In this document: positions 26,936-34,305 of the stretch, in pieces
How positions within the stretch are numbered: the stretch's first letter is position 1
Layout: every line of letters begins with the position of its first letter
DNA from: CBDDEH01 sp965226865
GTDB taxonomy: Bacteria; Chloroflexota; Dehalococcoidia; Lucifugimonadales; JAGWBF01
Assembly: GCA_965226865.1 (NCBI GenBank)
Contig: CBDDEH010000004.1
Location: 124,001 to 188,000 of the forward strand
DNA: 64,000 nt
Reading direction: 5' to 3'
Made by a program: the position numbers and the translations under genes
Notes under the pieces: generated by a model
Seen by the model: only the letters and a program-made list of their open reading frames with translations
What the model was told of the DNA's origin: nothing
Database searches by the model: none

Positions 26936-27253
26936 TCATCCTCCGCCCACCGGGGTCGCTTCTCGTCGCTGCACACGCTCTGCGATCTGCGGACCAGACT
27001 CGATTTCCGCCACGCGCAGCTCGAATGCCTTCTGAAGGTTCTGCCATAGCTGGGGCGTCGTACCGAAGTACCGGGCAAGACGAAGAGCCGTATCAGCGGT
27101 TACCCCCCTCTGTCCCTTCAGAATTGCCGTGATTCGATTCGTGGGCACATCAAGAGCCTTAGCGAGCGCGTTAGCCGACAACCCAAGCTCCTCGAGCTCC
27201 TCAGCCAATATCTCTCCAGGGTGCACCGGCCTCATTTCGTTGCTCACACTCAT
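26936..27253 (-). CDS. HigA-family antitoxin
   Basis: 105 residues from ATG 27253 (a TTG at 27259 is in frame). The helix-turn-helix follows the standard HigA pattern: PVHPGEILAEELEELGLSAN, then LAKALDVPTNRITAILKG and LRLARYFGTTPQLWQNLQ. HigA neutralises HigB and represses the operon. The gene is intact and follows a decayed higB by 13 bases. An antitoxin kept after loss of its toxin could still act as a repressor or protect against related toxins. Confidence 0.88.
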   Translation of the reverse strand: MSVSNEMRPVHPGEILAEELEELGLSANALAKALDVPTNRITAILKGQRGVTADTALRLARYFGTTPQLWQNLQKAFELRVAEIESGPQIAERVQRREATPVGGG

Positions 27254-27266
27254 GTCCAACTCCCCA

Positions 27267-27430
27267 TCAATGGTAGTCTACGACTTCCACGTCGTACGGT
27301 CCATCGTCTTCCCAGCGGAAGCATATCCGCCACCGGCGATTGATCCGGATGCTGTACTGGCTGATTCGGGCGCCGGAGAGAGCCTCCAGCATGTTGCGAG
27401 AAGGAACGCTCCTGACTGGAACCACTTAGT
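27267..27430 (-). pseudogene. HigB toxin remnant
   Basis: The last 45 codons are recognisable: NMLEALSGARISQYSIRINR then WRICFRWEDDGPYDVEVVDY, the C-terminal end of a RelE-fold HigB ribonuclease. Upstream the frame is closed by stops, and the expected N-terminal half survives only as pieces in other frames. The order toxin then antitoxin matches the higBA layout. Confidence 0.75.
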
Positions 27431-27482
27431 GATGTCAGTTGGAGAGAGCGGGAAGAGTCAGGAAACGTAACAAGCAAGAGAC

Positions 27483-27686
27483 CTACCTCCAAATGATGGA
27501 GATTGCGGCGCCAATCCCACTAGCAATTGCGCCAGCAATGATGGTTCCCGATGCAACTAGAACCTTTCCTTTGTTACGTCGGGCCACAGATATCAATGTC
27601 TCTTTCATCGTGATGCTGCCTTCAAGGGTGTAGTGATCTCCGCGAAAGGTTGACTTCTTGTGAAAGTCCGTGTGCGTCACCTTCAT
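27483..27686 (-). CDS. Small protein with a C-terminal glycine-rich membrane helix
   Basis: 67 residues from ATG 27686. The frame is open further upstream (to 27875), so a longer form is possible but would overlap the divergent gene. It has a strand-rich N-terminal part (HTDFHKKSTFRGDHYTLEGS), a basic spot (ARRNKGK) and then VLVASGTIIAGAIASGIGAA, a glycine-zipper transmembrane helix of the type seen in small toxins and phage membrane proteins. No named family. Confidence 0.45.
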   Translation of the reverse strand: MKVTHTDFHKKSTFRGDHYTLEGSITMKETLISVARRNKGKVLVASGTIIAGAIASGIGAAISIIWR

Positions 27687-27770
27687 TCTATATTTCTTAG
27701 ATACTACACCTGCGAGCCCCGGATCATCGATCTGTACAAAGGCTCCATTTAGCGCATTAACCCAGCCGTC

Positions 27771-28172
27771 TTGGAGGACATCATTGAGGCGCTGGGCACA
27801 GAAGCGGCGCGTCGGCAGGCGGCGACAGCGGCGCGTCTGAGTGAAGCTCTGAAACAAATACAGCGCGTGCACCATGAAGTACGTGCGAATCTTGAGTCAA
27901 GTGGAGTTCCCCTGGGTTGGTCGCAGTCCAGTTGGAGCGTCGTCGAAGGGTTGGGACGCAACACGCTTGGTTTTGTGAAGCTGGGGTCTGCCGATAGGGT
28001 TCTGTCGGTGGTGTGTGAGGCACGGAAGGCTGGCGACGAGATCGTGATCAACCTGTCCGGAGAGCCGGTGTATCGAACATTGGTCGCCTCTCCGAACTAT
28101 GGCGATCAGTTTGATGCTACGATTCGGGGTTGGCTACTCGATCGGCTTCACGAGGCAATCGCGATAACGTAA
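27771..28172 (+). CDS. Hypothetical protein
   Basis: 133 residues from a TTG with no strong ribosome site. A helical N-terminus (RRQAATAARLSEALKQIQRV) precedes a strand-rich C-terminal half (DRVLSVVCEARKAGDEIVIN, EPVYRTLVASPNYG). No known motif. It precedes the 579-residue nuclease-like gene on the same strand by 95 bases and could belong with it. Confidence 0.5.
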   Translation: MEDIIEALGTEAARRQAATAARLSEALKQIQRVHHEVRANLESSGVPLGWSQSSWSVVEGLGRNTLGFVKLGSADRVLSVVCEARKAGDEIVINLSGEPVYRTLVASPNYGDQFDATIRGWLLDRLHEAIAIT

Positions 28173-28267
28173 CCTCGAATGGCAAGGCGTGATCGGTTTG
28201 GGAGATCTTGGGCCGGGTGCCCGAGTCGGCATTGAGTTGAAATAGCACTACCCGTCAGCGCTCCTCT

Positions 28268-30007
28268 GTGAGCACGAAGATACGCCCCGCCGGCCGCTCG
28301 GCGTCGGGCCGGTACACGTACCGCGAGTGGAGCGGACACCGGAGACGGGAGCGGCACTCCCTCCGGATGCTGACTTCCCAGGACTATAATGTCGGACAAG
28401 CCGAGCTTCTAAAGCGCTACTACAACCGCCAAGTCCACCTGCACGGTGAGTGCTTTTACGGCGGGCTGGAGTGGTTTGTGTGGGAGGATAATCGAAAGTT
28501 GATGACGCCACTCCACGCCGAATGCCTCAACTACGCCATTGAACACGAATACGGCCAGGTCCGTTACGCTCAGGGAGACTGGCAAACTCGCGATCCAGAA
28601 TTGATATTGTATCTAGAGGTTCCAGGGAAACCGCCCCTGGTGGGCGTCGGGCTGACCGAACGGGCCGTCCGCTGCCTGCGTGAGTTGCGGCAGTTGGATC
28701 GGGACACCCGAGACGTGACTTCTACTATCTCACGCGCAGGGGATATGATGCGGGTCGCTGCCGGCAGGGACGACATCCCTTGTTCCGCTTTCCTGCCAGC
28801 TGGCGATGCTCCTGAGTTGCAGGCCTATCTGGGTTGGACCGAGGCTGTCTCCTATCCAGAGGTTCTACAGGCACTGGTCGACTTCCAGGGCGGTCTACTG
28901 CCTATGCGCAACGTAGGCTCCTCCCAAATGATTCTCATTGCGAAAACCATGAGGGAAATCGCTGTAACAGCCCGGATGCGAAAGTTCTTCCGCATTTACC
29001 TGGTCCCTCTGCGCGCTGGTGATGTGCACACCTGTGGGGTACTTACAGCTTTCTTCGATGACCACGATGAACCGCTTACCATCAGTACACCTCTTTTCGA
29101 CGAGGAGATCGCCCACAAAATCTTCCAGGTGCTATCGTCAGACTCCTTCGACATACACTTCTTTGACGAATACAATCGGAAGTTGATTGGCTTCCGTGCT
29201 GAGAACCCGGATGCTACACGCTTTCGATCTTTCGCGAAGACGATCCAGTTCGTGCCAGGCACTCTGGAGCTCGCTCGTCAGTTCCACGATGACATGGGTT
29301 TTTGGTTTGGCGCTCGCTCAACAGCAGACGACAATGCCGCCCTCAGAATTAACCTGCTTGAGACGCTGCTTCCCGACAACTTGGACCCAGAGAGCCAGAC
29401 CCCCGGCGATTTCAATGAACCCGACATTGAGATGGGGCTGCATCGGGCGTTTAGTGGTGAGCACGTCTACCGGAATCCAGTGAGAGCAACCGAGGGGCGA
29501 GAGTTCGTAGACGTGCTTGTGGCCACTGCGAAGACTGTGCTGCTGATTCAGGCCAAGGCCAGCCCGATAACCGCGGAGGCCCTTAGTCGGACCATTGATC
29601 GCAAGAAGGCCACTACCGCCGGACATGTCAAGAAGGCGGCCGCCCAGCTGAAGGGGTCCATCAACCACCTCCGATCTGGCAGCTCCATTGAGATCATCAC
29701 GGGTGGGCAACGCTGCGATGTCTCCATGTCCGGCCGCGAAGTCTTCGGCCTCGTCATCGTCAAGGAGTTGTTTGATCCGGAACGGCCGGCCTGTAGCCGC
29801 CTAGTCCTCTCCGTTTCTGAAGAGACTGGCATTCCTTGTCTACTTCTGGACTATCTAGAGTTCCAACAGTTGACGGTCTTCCGACGTACCGAGGAGAGTT
29901 TCGTGGGCGCGCTTCGGGATATCTTCTCAGCCGCTCGCGAGTACGGTTTGTTCCCGCACTCACGCTTTGGCTTGGTTGCGGATGGGCCGACGTGTATTCG
30001 CCACTAA
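28268..30007 (+). CDS. Large protein with a C-terminal PD-(D/E)XK-like segment
   Basis: 579 residues from GTG 28268. ATG 28367 is an alternative, and neither has a strong ribosome site. The first 350 residues are mixed alpha/beta without a recognised domain (GLEWFVWEDNRKLM, QDIL-like helices, SYPEVLQALVDFQGG). Near 410-435 the sequence EGREFVDVLVATAKTVLLI then QAKASP gives an Asp, hydrophobic strand, Gln-x-Lys pattern typical of Mrr/NERD-type nuclease cores. Helices with many basic residues follow (RTIDRKKATTAGHVKKAAAQ). It is flanked by two small genes on the same strand. Defence nuclease activity is inferred, not shown. Confidence 0.6.
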   Translation: MSTKIRPAGRSASGRYTYREWSGHRRRERHSLRMLTSQDYNVGQAELLKRYYNRQVHLHGECFYGGLEWFVWEDNRKLMTPLHAECLNYAIEHEYGQVRYAQGDWQTRDPELILYLEVPGKPPLVGVGLTERAVRCLRELRQLDRDTRDVTSTISRAGDMMRVAAGRDDIPCSAFLPAGDAPELQAYLGWTEAVSYPEVLQALVDFQGGLLPMRNVGSSQMILIAKTMREIAVTARMRKFFRIYLVPLRAGDVHTCGVLTAFFDDHDEPLTISTPLFDEEIAHKIFQVLSSDSFDIHFFDEYNRKLIGFRAENPDATRFRSFAKTIQFVPGTLELARQFHDDMGFWFGARSTADDNAALRINLLETLLPDNLDPESQTPGDFNEPDIEMGLHRAFSGEHVYRNPVRATEGREFVDVLVATAKTVLLIQAKASPITAEALSRTIDRKKATTAGHVKKAAAQLKGSINHLRSGSSIEIITGGQRCDVSMSGREVFGLVIVKELFDPERPACSRLVLSVSEETGIPCLLLDYLEFQQLTVFRRTEESFVGALRDIFSAAREYGLFPHSRFGLVADGPTCIRH

Positions 30008-30026
30008 ATCTCAGGGCCGCTGACTT

Positions 30027-30365
30027 ATGAAGAAACATCCCTTTGCGCAAGCCAAGTTAACAGGTTCTGTTTCCCTTGGTTCTGCGGTAAGACCGAAGCC
30101 CAAATTTGGCATTAGGAATACCGATAGTGACGTTGGCAAATTCTTGATCACCTTCGCATTCGACAACGGAACGCACAGAGCCACCGAGAACGTACCGCAA
30201 ACGGTCGGACCTGGTGGGAAGATGACCGCCTCACTGACTAGTCCTTTCAGGGGAGTCTCAGAGTTTTCTTTTGGTGTAGCACCACCCTCGAAGCTTGTTC
30301 CACACCAGCGGACTGTGACGAAGCATGTGAACACGCTGAGCCAGCTGAGAGGCGGGTTGCGTTGA
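30027..30365 (+). CDS. Hypothetical protein following the nuclease-like gene
   Basis: 112 residues, starting 19 bases after the preceding stop, same strand. It is basic and strand-rich with frequent Gly/Thr (KLTGSVSLGSAVRPKPKFGI, GKFLITFAFDNGTHRA), with no signal peptide or membrane helix. The close spacing suggests co-transcription with the 579-residue protein. Unrecognised. Confidence 0.5.
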   Translation: MKKHPFAQAKLTGSVSLGSAVRPKPKFGIRNTDSDVGKFLITFAFDNGTHRATENVPQTVGPGGKMTASLTSPFRGVSEFSFGVAPPSKLVPHQRTVTKHVNTLSQLRGGLR

Positions 30366-30459
30366 GAATGATCCCTAGGTCACGTGGTCTAGCCCTGACG
30401 CTGCTTGCGCTTGTACTCCTCGCCCACGATCCGTACCGCGCGGGGCTGATCACAAAGCT

Positions 30460-30510
30460 CCCAGCCACATCTCGAAGATGGTTCTGTCTACCGTATACGT
30501 TGGTGGGCCT
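30460..30510 (+). repeat. Half-palindrome repeat, copy A
   Basis: The stretch reads CCCAGCCACATCTCGAAGAT, then GGTTCTGTCTACCG, and ends TTGGTGGGCCT. It matches each arm of the palindrome at 32029-32120 and, in reverse complement, 38691-38742. The other arm is missing here. Confidence 0.75.
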
Positions 30511-30667
30511 ACATGGACGCATGGCTTCCCATCATATTGAGCACGTTTGCTTACAAGTCAGGACCGCCCCCGGATTCGAGGGCCTGAGCGCCTTCTTCAT
30601 GACCACATTCTCCAAAGAGCAGGTCTATCGTCCGACGAGGCCGTGAACGGCTTGGAATCCGAGGCTA

Positions 30668-31904
30668 GTGGTTCAACGTTTTTGTATTGATGGGTAGAGT
30701 GACTTTAGCTTGATGCGCGCATCCTCGGTAGTGAAGCGCCAATCCACTCGTATCACATCCCGGTTGCGTTGATTCTGCCAAGCATTGACCTCGCCGCGCA
30801 GGATGTCTTGATTGGCAATCCGTCGGTCCAGGCACTGTCGAGCCAGCACACCGATCTCTATCTCCGCCATATTCAACCAACTCCCGTGTTTGGGAGTGTA
30901 GTGTATCTCCAGTCGCTCAGCTATACGCCTCGCCTCAGCAGGCTCGAATGCCTCGTATAGCGAGGACAGCTTGTGAGTGTTGAGATTGTCCATTACCAGC
31001 ACGATCCGGTCTCTGTCAGGGTAGTCCTCGTCGACCAGTTTCTTTATCACATGCGCCCAGTCCACCTTCGTGCGACGCTCTCTGACCTCGACTCGGCGCC
31101 ATCCGTCCAACGGTGCAAACAGCATGAACAGGCTGCTCACTCCATTGCGCTCGTATTCGTAGTCGTATGCCGCCGATAAGCCGGGCGCTGCGGGACGCGG
31201 CACTCGCGTCTCCTTGACTTGCTGTTTGCTCGTCTCATCCATGCACACCAGAACCTCATTCCCATCGTACGGCCGTTGGTAGACCTCCAGTACGTCTTCC
31301 ATCGCGCACACAAACTCCGCGCTCTGACCGGGCGGGATGCACCAACTCTGCTTCAGCCACGGCTTCAGTTCGTTTTTTTTTAAGCGCCTGGCGAACCGTC
31401 TCGGTGCTAATGGTCCCGACTATCTCACACTCGACCAACTGGTCAGCCAACAGCTTCAGGGTCCAACTGGCACGCCCCTCCGGCGGTTCCCCGCAGGCCA
31501 TCGCTATCAACCGTGCTTCACCTTCGCCGTCCAGTCTCTTTTGACGCCGACGCAGTTGCTTTTTGCGATTCAGCGCAGACTCGACCCCCTCCTCCACACA
31601 GCGCTTGCGTATTCGCTCGACCGTTGACTGTCCCACACCGAGCGCGCTGGTGATGTCCGCGTCCTTCATTCCCCCGTCCGAGCGTGACTCATCGCTCATC
31701 AGCAGAATGCGCGCATGGGTCTGTTTGTACGCCGCAGCCCGACCGCGTGAGACCAAGGCGTTGAGTTCCTGTTGTTCGTCGGTAGTCAGTCTGATACGGT
31801 ACTTCTTGGTAGACATCATGGTTCCTCCTCGGTTCAACGTTACGATTGAACCCCCAAGAGGAACAATGACTATCATGGTATTCATTTCAATGATGTTGGA
31901 CCAC
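30668..31904 (-). mobile_element. IS630-family insertion sequence
   Basis: The ends read GTGGTTCAAC (from 30668) and, in reverse complement, GTGGTCCAAC (to 31904). They are flanked on both sides by TA (30666-30667 and 31905-31906), the TA target duplication expected of IS630. One frameshifted transposase gene is inside. The borders are sharply supported. Confidence 0.9.
30673..31819 (-). CDS. IS630-family transposase, expressed through a frameshift at a run of nine A
   Basis: Start ATG 31819 (after GAGGAGGAACC). The first frame holds two helix-turn-helix units (RLTTDEQQELNALVSRGRAA, then SALGVGQSTVERIRKRCVEE) and ends shortly after a run of nine A (plus-strand T run 31373-31381). The second frame carries the DDE core: EVLVCMDETSKQQ, VLVMDNLNTHKL and HGSWLNMAEIEI. 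Losing one A (or gaining two) joins them as LKKNELKPWLK. Many IS630 elements rely on slippage at A runs, so this is probably programmed expression and not a dead gene. Confidence 0.8.
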
Positions 31905-32028
31905 TAGTACCCCGGGTCGAGTGGTGACCGACCGGATACGTCTTTGGCTAGAGGCATGGGCGAGATTTGCTGTGGCCATGCCGTTCTGTCACAATCTTGG
32001 AGTGGCAGACTTTGGTGAGCTTGTGAGG

Positions 32029-32120
32029 CCCAGCCACAGTTCGAAGATGGTTCTGTCTACCGTCAACTTAGGCCCACCAACGCGTACGGTAGATACCACC
32101 ATTTTCGAGATGTGGTTGGG
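32029..32120. repeat. Palindromic MITE-like repeat, copy B
   Basis: A 92 bp near-palindrome. The left arm (CCCAGCCACAGTTCGAAGAT, GGTTCTGTCTACCG) is the reverse complement of the right arm (CGGTAGATACCACCATTTTC, GAGATGTGGTTGGG), with the centre around TTAGGCCCACCAACGCG. Single arms recur at 30460-30510 and 38691-38742. There is no coding capacity. The form suits a miniature transposable element mobilised by a transposase in trans. Confidence 0.8.
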
Positions 32121-32283
32121 CAGCCTGTCAACCCACCGGGGCCTAGCGATCTCTGTGTTGTGAAGTGTTGGGGCGGAGGAACGTAGGGGTGTCACGCTGG
32201 CCCTAACGCCGACCTACTACGCCTCCGCCTCTCCCTGCCCTTCCCCCTTCGGCATCCGATAGCCGACGCGGGTCTAGGTGAAG

Positions 32284-32550
32284 ATGCCGGGGTCCGACGT
32301 AGATCTCGCATCCTACCTGCTGCTGGACGGTTTCGAGAATGGATACGAGATGGCTGTGGTGACCCCAACGACTCCGACTTGGAGTTTCCCATCATGATGG
32401 CGAGGACAGGCTGCGCAAGCAGGTCGGAGTCTTCGACCCAAGCCGCATGCGGAGCTTCGAGCTTCACAAGGCGGCCTCCTGGTTCAGGCCGCTCCGGCAA
32501 GGACCGTTGAGAGTAAGCCTTTTCCCAGACAGGCTTTCAGACGCCCAAGG
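32284..32550 (+). pseudogene. NYN-domain (PIN-like) nuclease remnant
   Basis: Joining three frames gives PGSDVDLASYLLLDGFENGY then EMAVV, NDSDLEFPIMMAR, and LRKQVGVFDPSRMRSFELHK with WFRPLRQGPL. This is the C-terminal half of a NYN domain, whose S-N-D-S-D-L strand carries catalytic acids. Two small frameshifts (near 32365 and 32407) and a missing N-terminus make it a pseudogene. Confidence 0.7.
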
Positions 32551-32585
32551 CCCGATTACGAAACCCAGCGGTTGGTGAAGCCCAA

Positions 32586-33028
32586 CTATCGCAGATCTTC
32601 CCGCTCTCGGGGTTCGATGTCGTCTCGGATTCCCTCACTGATGCGGTCCGTCTCAGCCTGGAGGTCCTTGATGCGCCCGAGGGCGTCAGCCTTCGGTAGC
32701 CCCAGCACCCCCTCCAGACCCTCGCAGAGGACGTCGAACCGCCGCCACTCCGCCGCCACTCCGCCGCCTCGAACCCCTCCGGAGCAAGCTCCCCACGCGA
32801 TGCGACCCACGAGCACATGGCAAAGGCGCCTCTCTCCGTATCAAGCGCCTCGTCGCAGTTGTCCTCCTCGACGCACTCCTTCATCTCGCCTAGGCGCGCG
32901 TCGAAGCGTCGTGCGAGCGTCTCCGAGTCGGTGATCCAGTCCTCGACGTCTGGGAACAAACGCTCACACCCGGTCAGGGCCAGTGCGGCGAGAGCCGCGG
33001 CCGCGATGAGCAGGACGGTCCGAATCAA
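32586..33028 (-). pseudogene. Small lipoprotein gene broken by an 11 bp tandem duplication
   Basis: From ATG 33028 the frame begins with a lipoprotein signal (LLIAAAALAALALTGC, lipobox LTGC), then an acidic helical body with C-x-E-x-D-x-C (KECVEEDNCDEAL). Near 32750-32770 the unit CCGCCACTCCG is present twice in tandem. Removing one 11-base copy joins EAAEWRR to FDVLCEGLEGVLGLPKADAL and runs to a stop at 32586. The extra copy shifts the frame into unrelated residues. A slippage-reversible mutation is likely. Confidence 0.75.
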
Positions 33029-33079
33029 CCCAGCAGCCGCTTCATCGTCGTGCAGATCTCGCCCACAATCACGATTGCA

Positions 33080-33488
33080 TCCGCGTCATCGTCTGATTCG
33101 GGCCAACGTCCTCACCGAGTCCAACATCCGAGACCTGGTGAAGCTGCTGGACGAGGAGATGGACGGCGTGGCCGCCGAGCAGCGGCAGCGGCTGGAGACT
33201 ACCGAGGAGGAGCGTGAGGACGTGAAGCGGCGGCTGGGGCGCATCTGGCAGGTCATCGAGACCACCGACATCGAGATGGCCGACGCCTCGGAGCGCATCA
33301 AGGAGCACCGGGATCGCAAGGAGAAGCTGGAGGTCGCCGCTGGGGAGGCGAGGGCGCTTCTCTCGGAAAGGCGTCAATTCCTCGACAGCGCCGACACCTT
33401 CGCCGCCGAGATAAAGCCAAAGGGTCATGCTCTCTTAGAGTCTCTGGATAGGCGCTTCCTCTCCTACTTGAACCAACCAGAGAGCTAG
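33080..33488 (+). pseudogene. Serine-recombinase C-terminal coiled-coil fragment
   Basis: The last 130 residues of this frame are a long charged coiled coil (EEMDGVAAEQRQRLETTEEE, EDVKRRLGRIWQVIETTDIE, KEHRDRKEKLEVAAGEA). It is followed by FLDSADTFAAEI, as in the C-terminal region of large serine recombinases. The catalytic and zinc parts are absent. The frame upstream to 32817 overlaps the lipoprotein gene and is not native. Confidence 0.55.
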
Positions 33489-34009
33489 CGGTGTCAGCAA
33501 CCAGCAAAATTGAGCCACTTTTTGAGCCGAGGGGTCAAGGATGAGCCTCCAACCTTGACAGGCCAGAGGCTCTTGTGGACTAAACTGAAGCCTCCTAACC
33601 GGCTCCTTATATCAGGACCTCCCACCGGAACATTCGCAGTTCACAAAAGACACGAAATACTCAGGTACTCGTGGGCGGTGGACTTGAGGCCGGCGCATAG
33701 TCGGGAGACAATCATCCTCGGCTTCGGCGTCAACCCTGACGCTCGCCGAGCCCAATCTGACCGGAGGAATGACCCTTACCTTCGCGGCGGGGCACACCTT
33801 GCGTGTCGTGATAGAATCGAACCTTGGACGTTCAGACTGTTGATAAAGGAGGTCTAGAGAGCAATGCTGCAATCCTATCCAATCTCCGACCTCGTGCAGT
33901 GGATGAAGGAAAGACCTTCAGAGGACGGCCAGTAGCTCGACTGCGTGACGTTCGCCATCCCGCCAGCCTGTACGTTAAAGTTTAACGCCACAGACAGAGG
34001 AGCCCCCGC
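33489..34009. other. Decayed stretch
   Basis: A 115-codon frame (33510-33857) has no start signal. At 33864 an ATG after AAAGGAGG begins MLQSYPISDLVQWMKERP, resembling the first residues of DUF262-type (GmrSD) proteins, but it stops after about 23 codons. The rest is featureless. Confidence 0.4.
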
Positions 34010-34204
34010 GTTACACTCAGCATCTATCCCAATTTCGACGGCAACTGCCTAGAGGCGTTCGAATTCTACCGGTATGTCTTCGGGAGCGACTTTGATCTCA
34101 TCAGCACGTTTGGGGAAGGCCCCCCGGACATTGGCATGTCGGACGACGAGCGTGACAGGTACGCCGGACCGGACGGCTCGCAGATTCGTCGCGAGGACAC
34201 TTGA
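34010..34204 (+). pseudogene. VOC/PhnB-like protein, N-terminal fragment
   Basis: The frame reads VTLSIYPNFDGNCLEAFEFY then YVFGSDFDLISTFGEGPPDI, the opening beta-alpha-beta of PhnB-type vicinal-oxygen-chelate proteins. There is no start codon at the expected place, and after SDDERDRYAG the similarity ends at a stop. Only the first half of the domain remains, joined to the upstream region of the RCC1 gene. Confidence 0.65.
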
Positions 34205-34305
34205 TGGTTCTGTTCTGCCTCCGGCGCACGCCCGTGACCTCCACAACCTGGCTCCCGAGCTCCCTGCGACGCCTGGCGAACAGGTTGTGCCAGACGAAGA
34301 CCCTT

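Noticed and set aside
32817..33079. N-terminal half of the 223-codon plus-strand frame
   Set aside because: It is antisense to the lipoprotein gene. Only the part after about 33080 resembles a recombinase coiled coil.
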